A stretch of DNA of 8,826 nt, from the NCBI GenBank assembly GCA_018065165.1, contig JAGHTV010000213.1, forward strand, positions 1 through 8,826. Direction: 5' to 3'. Shown here piece by piece: positions 6,197 through 8,826 of this stretch. Origin of the DNA: Candidatus Sodaliphilus fimicaballi (GTDB taxonomy: Bacteria > Bacteroidota > Bacteroidia > Bacteroidales > Muribaculaceae). Under the pieces are notes generated by a model. That model did not search any database. It saw only the letters and a list, made by a program, of their open reading frames with translations, and was not told the origin of the DNA. The position numbers and the translations under genes were made by a program. How positions within the stretch are numbered: position 1 is the stretch's first letter; each line of letters starts with the position of its first letter.

Positions 6197-6775
6197 ATGC
6201 TTAACATCGTTATTTTTGGCGCTCCTGGTAGCGGTAAGGGTACACAAAGTGACAATCTCATCAAGACCTATGGTCTGTTTCATATCTCAACTGGCGACGT
6301 GTTGCGCGACAACATCAAGCGTGGCACAGAGCTCGGTGCAACTGCTAAGGCTTACATCGACAAGGGTCAACTCCTTCCCGATGAGCTTATTATTGACATT
6401 CTCGCATCGGTTCTCGATGCTAACAAGGAGGCTGCTGCCCAGGGCGTAATCTTTGACGGTTTCCCCCGCACAATTCCTCAGGCCGAGGCTCTCGACGTAA
6501 TGCTTAAGGAGCGTGGCACTGCAGTAAGCACTGTAGTGGGTCTCGAGGTTCCCGAGGACGAACTCGTGCGCCGCATCATCTTGCGTGGCCAGCAGACTGG
6601 TCGTGCCGACGATAATCTTGAAACAGTTAAGAACCGTCTCGAGGTTTACCACAACCAGACATCTCCCCTCAAGGCATACTACGAGGAGAAGGGGCTGTAT
6701 CAGGCAATTCAGGGTACAGGTGCAGTAGAGGAAATCTTTGCATCAATCCAGAAGGCAGTTGACGCTGTAAAGTAA
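6197..6775 (+). CDS. adk: Adenylate kinase, short-lid type
   Basis: A 192-residue cytosolic enzyme interconverting ATP + AMP and 2 ADP. The P-loop is GAPGSGKGT (8-16). The AMP-binding region includes STGDVLR (31-37), and DGFPRT (87-92) is the family signature. The lid segment is short: RIILRGQQTGRADDN (126-140) passes straight into the next helix. The enzyme therefore lacks the roughly 27-residue zinc-type lid of long adenylate kinases, as expected for Bacteroidetes members. All key residues appear intact. It is the second gene of the hpt-adk operon and is preceded by a strong Shine-Dalgarno. Transcription ends at the bidirectional terminator at 6879-6912, after a structured 3' region. Confidence 0.97.
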   Translation: MLNIVIFGAPGSGKGTQSDNLIKTYGLFHISTGDVLRDNIKRGTELGATAKAYIDKGQLLPDELIIDILASVLDANKEAAAQGVIFDGFPRTIPQAEALDVMLKERGTAVSTVVGLEVPEDELVRRIILRGQQTGRADDNLETVKNRLEVYHNQTSPLKAYYEEKGLYQAIQGTGAVEEIFASIQKAVDAVK

Positions 6776-6805
6776 TAGCCAGATTTTTCTAAAAAAGAAA
6801 ATGCG

Positions 6806-6871
6806 GTTATCTGTTATTGAAGAAAATGGCTTGCTCTGCAAGCAAAATTAGATTACCCGACAGATAACAGA
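6806..6871 (+). other. Structured 3' untranslated region of adk
   Basis: GTTATCTGT (6806-6814) pairs perfectly with ACAGATAAC (6860-6868). An inner hairpin, GCTTGC (6829-6834) with GCAAGC (6838-6843), sits inside it. An alternative register, TCTGTTAT (6810-6817) with ATAACAGA (6864-6871), competes with the outer stem. The true terminator follows at 6879. Confidence 0.4.
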
Positions 6872-6878
6872 CAAAATT

Positions 6879-6912
6879 AAGGGCGACCTCACACCGAGGC
6901 CGCCCTTGTTTT
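6879..6912. terminator. Bidirectional terminator between adk and the L,D-transpeptidase gene
   Basis: AAGGGCG (6879-6885) pairs with CGCCCTT (6901-6907); after one A/C mismatch, CCTC (6887-6890) pairs with GAGG (6896-6899) around a 5-base loop. The plus-strand tail is GTTTTG, and the minus-strand tail is TTAATTTTG. It serves the two convergent transcription units. Confidence 0.85.
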
Positions 6913-6920
6913 GTTATCTA

Positions 6921-6942
6921 TCCCAGCGGAGATACGCTGGGA
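6921..6942 (-). other. Hairpin in the 3' untranslated region of the L,D-transpeptidase gene
   Basis: TCCCAGCG (6921-6928) and CGCTGGGA (6935-6942) form a perfect 8-bp stem with a 6-base loop, 11 bases after the minus-strand stop. No T run follows on either strand, so it is more likely to protect the mRNA 3' end than to terminate transcription. Confidence 0.45.
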
Positions 6943-6953
6943 ACAGTGGGGTG

Positions 6954-7559
6954 TTACTTGGCGCTTTCAAAGGGGAGAAGTCCCTGGCCTTCTTGCTTGA
7001 TGATGACGGGCATCTCAAGGCGGGCATATTTCTCCTTGAGGGTGATGATATCCTCGTCGAGCAGGCGTATGCATCCCTCGCTGGCGCGGCCGGGAACGCT
7101 CTCGCGGTTGTTGGTGCTGCCATGGATGCCTATGCCCTTAAACGGAGTTTCGAGTCGCAAGAACCATGCTCCGTAGGCAAGAATGTCGCCGCGACCGTCG
7201 CCAAAGTCGTGACACCATGTTGACGCATCCTGTATCTGGATGATCTTGAATGGCTTGCCGGGTTCGCTCTCGGGGGTCTTCATGTCGCCGTCGCCTTGCT
7301 TCTGCCCCTTGTTCTTACTCAGGCACACCTTGAACTGCGCTACGGGCAGCGTGTCGCCGCTCACGGGAGCATACACGGTGAGGGTAAGGTCCTTTTTGCT
7401 TACCACAATGAAGGTGCTGTCGTTGCTGAACTTGCCAGTATAGATGGCTTTGGGCTGAGGCTCGGCAGGAGCTTCATTCTCGGCCTGCTTGTCACCACCA
7501 CACGAAGCAGTGATGCCAATGCAGAGTAACAGTAAAATCCAATTTAATTTCTGTGTCAT
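6954..7559 (-). CDS. Lipoprotein L,D-transpeptidase (YkuD domain)
   Basis: A 201-residue envelope enzyme. Residues 1-19 form a lipoprotein signal ending TASC, with Cys20 as the lipidation site; the -3 Thr is slightly off the usual Leu/Val/Ile. An acidic, Pro-rich linker (23-37) leads into the YkuD domain (about 48-188). The catalytic signature is split as HGSTNN (146-151) and SEGCIRL (160-166), with Cys163 the nucleophile and His146 its partner. Such enzymes form 3-3 cross-links in peptidoglycan, attach proteins to it, or act as hydrolytic or amidating variants; which applies here is unknown. It is the last gene of a probable three-gene unit, only 18 bases after the SH3 gene. ATG 7559 starts the signal directly, without a Shine-Dalgarno. 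Confidence 0.93.
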   Translation of the reverse strand: MTQKLNWILLLLCIGITASCGGDKQAENEAPAEPQPKAIYTGKFSNDSTFIVVSKKDLTLTVYAPVSGDTLPVAQFKVCLSKNKGQKQGDGDMKTPESEPGKPFKIIQIQDASTWCHDFGDGRGDILAYGAWFLRLETPFKGIGIHGSTNNRESVPGRASEGCIRLLDEDIITLKEKYARLEMPVIIKQEGQGLLPFESAK

Positions 7560-7577
7560 GTGATATATAAAATGTTA

Positions 7578-8144
7578 TTATTCAAGATAGCAGAAGTCCT
7601 TAGAGATATAGCCTTCTTCGCCTTTGTACTCAACATAGTAGAAGTCTCCATCTTCGCCCAGATATTTGAGTTTAGCACCCTTGGGGGGATAAAGAGGATA
7701 TCCATAACTGTTGGTAATGATGTCGTAGTCGGTTGACGGACCTCGACGTAAGCGCACGTGCTGTCCTTTTACTACAACCATGGTCTCGGTTTCAGTATAT
7801 GCTTCTTCGGCATTCTCGGCAACGGCATCTTCGGCCATTGCATACTCGTCGGTAACATCGTCCATTGCCTTGGCTGCTTCTTTTTGAGCGAGTTCGATGG
7901 CGTCATTTGCTTTGTCTTGTATACTGTCTTCGAAAAGTTTTACCTTTATCTGAATATAGATGTATACAAAGAGTAGAGCTGCAATAATACATCCTGCAAC
8001 AATCAGGTAAGTACGATCTTTGATTTCAAATGCTGCATCGCCATCATGATATTCACTTGACTCGTAAACGTGGTCGGGAACGTTTGGAATATCGGGGACA
8101 GGCTTATTGGCATTTATCTTGTTTTCGATATTATTCTCTTCCAT
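7578..8144 (-). CDS. Single-pass membrane protein with a C-terminal bacterial SH3 domain
   Basis: A 188-residue protein with a Pro- and acid-rich N-terminal segment (1-44), one transmembrane helix (46-65), a long Ala/Glu/Asp-rich helix, probably a stalk or coiled coil (70-118), and a bacterial SH3 domain (about 122-186). SH3 marks are VRLRRGPSTDYDII (130-143) and the closing GEEGYISKDF (175-184). Bacterial SH3 domains commonly bind peptidoglycan or cell-wall peptides, so the stalk and SH3 domain are probably periplasmic; this topology is inferred. It lies 18 bases upstream of the L,D-transpeptidase gene, which suggests it recruits or positions that enzyme at the wall. No promoter is visible between it and the upstream membrane-protein gene. 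ATG 8144 is the first in-frame ATG. The exact role is unknown. Confidence 0.85.
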   Translation of the reverse strand: MEENNIENKINANKPVPDIPNVPDHVYESSEYHDGDAAFEIKDRTYLIVAGCIIAALLFVYIYIQIKVKLFEDSIQDKANDAIELAQKEAAKAMDDVTDEYAMAEDAVAENAEEAYTETETMVVVKGQHVRLRRGPSTDYDIITNSYGYPLYPPKGAKLKYLGEDGDFYYVEYKGEEGYISKDFCYLE

Positions 8145-8198
8145 ATTGGTTTTGTTATTATACGGTTATTAATTAGTTAGGTTTAAAAGTGTACGAGA

Positions 8199-8717
8199 TT
8201 AGTTCACTTTCTCCTTTTTAATATAAACGTATTGAGCAGGTTTCTTCAGATAGCTGAGAAGTTTCTTGAATGGCAAGAGTGAGAACTGAATTAAATCGCG
8301 AGTGAGTTGGAATAAAATAGGGATATAGTAAGCACAAATTAATGCTAAGACAAAAGCAATTACGCCTTGCTCAAGACTTCCTGAAAATCCGCCCATCATT
8401 TCACGATACTGTTCTTCCATCTCAAAGTAAGCATAAATGCGACCGCAGAATAAGAATATGCCAACGAGTATACCTACAGGATAAGCCATAAATGACAGGA
8501 AGTCAAAGATAAACTTTGTAAGGAATCTTTCAAAGAATACAAAGATGGGGAATGGAGAGTTAATCTTAGAGATGCGTAAAAAGTCATTGTTTTGCTGTTC
8601 TACCAGTCGTTTTGTAACCTTAACATAAAGGTCAAACGGAGAGATGAAAAACCAGTAAATGAAAACTTTGAAGCAGTGCTTAGCTGCAGCAATAAGGTCT
8701 TGTTTAAAATTTTCCAT
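8199..8717 (-). CDS. Multi-pass membrane protein of unknown function
   Basis: I do not recognise a family for this 172-residue protein. Hydrophobic stretches at about 17-32, 56-76, 77-97 and 116-137 suggest three or four membrane passes. Between them are a basic segment (31-52) and an acidic segment EMEEQYREM (99-107). The C-terminus is Lys-rich (151-170) and likely cytoplasmic. It is notably rich in Phe and Tyr, and its coding sequence is more AT-rich than the metabolic genes to the left. It is the first gene of the probable operon with the SH3 protein (54-base gap) and the L,D-transpeptidase, which points to an envelope role without defining one. ATG 8717 follows a leader of about 86 bases; no Shine-Dalgarno is present. 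Confidence 0.75.
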   Translation of the reverse strand: MENFKQDLIAAAKHCFKVFIYWFFISPFDLYVKVTKRLVEQQNNDFLRISKINSPFPIFVFFERFLTKFIFDFLSFMAYPVGILVGIFLFCGRIYAYFEMEEQYREMMGGFSGSLEQGVIAFVLALICAYYIPILFQLTRDLIQFSLLPFKKLLSYLKKPAQYVYIKKEKVN

Positions 8718-8808
8718 AATAATGTAGTTAAATGGTTTTAAAAGAAGAATTATAAATAGAGATTGTAATAATGTTGTTAGTGCACATTTATTATTTGTTA
8801 CATATATT

Positions 8809-8817
8809 GCAAAGTTA
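8809..8817 (-). promoter_or_regulatory. Promoter -7 box of the membrane protein/SH3/L,D-transpeptidase operon
   Basis: On the minus strand, TAACTTTGC is an exact -7 match. The -33 element would lie beyond the window's right edge. The predicted start near 8803 gives a leader of about 86 bases of AT-rich sequence before ATG 8717. No other -7 box is seen in 8718-8808 or between the operon genes. Confidence 0.6.
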
Positions 8818-8826
8818 ATACAAAAA

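Overview
The window looks like ordinary chromosomal DNA from a gut-type Bacteroidales bacterium; a Muribaculaceae-like lineage is my inference and is not proven by the sequence. Support for Bacteroidales: most intergenic starts carry the Bacteroidetes promoter pattern (TTTG, about 20 bases, TAnnTTTG[C]); most genes lack a Shine-Dalgarno sequence; and it has a DUF4491 membrane protein, a short-lid adenylate kinase, a two-domain Nnr and a secreted GH20 hexosaminidase. Coding regions are moderately GC-rich and intergenic DNA is AT-rich. I see no phage, IS element, CRISPR array or defence gene.

Layout. Positions 1-794 (minus strand): a DUF4491 membrane protein whose stop overlaps (ATGA) the start of a metallophosphoesterase that runs off the left edge. 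Positions 892-1024 (plus): tRNA-Leu(TAG) and its terminator, divergent from the DUF4491 gene. Positions 1108-1851 (minus): a secreted NlpC/P60 peptidase with its terminator, promoter and a structured leader. Positions 1762-2049 hold no gene but contain a plus-strand promoter-like sequence with a palindrome. Positions 2044-3754 (minus): bifunctional NAD(P)HX repair enzyme Nnr with a strong terminator. Positions 3826-5482 (minus): GH20 beta-N-acetylhexosaminidase, divergent from the plus-strand hpt-adk pair (5543-6775). Positions 6776-6953: a convergent 3' region with several hairpins and a bidirectional terminator. Positions 6954-8817 (minus): a probable three-gene operon of a multi-pass membrane protein, a membrane-anchored SH3 protein and a lipoprotein L,D-transpeptidase.

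The genes fall into two themes. One is nucleotide and cofactor maintenance: hypoxanthine salvage (hpt), AMP phosphorylation (adk) and NAD(P)HX repair (nnr). The other is the cell envelope and glycans: the NlpC/P60 peptidase, the L,D-transpeptidase operon and the hexosaminidase. I find no clear new system. The points most worth a second look are a full Shine-Dalgarno before adk, the uncharacterised envelope operon, an orphan promoter with a palindrome near 1865-1896, and an atypical substrate-site segment in the hexosaminidase.
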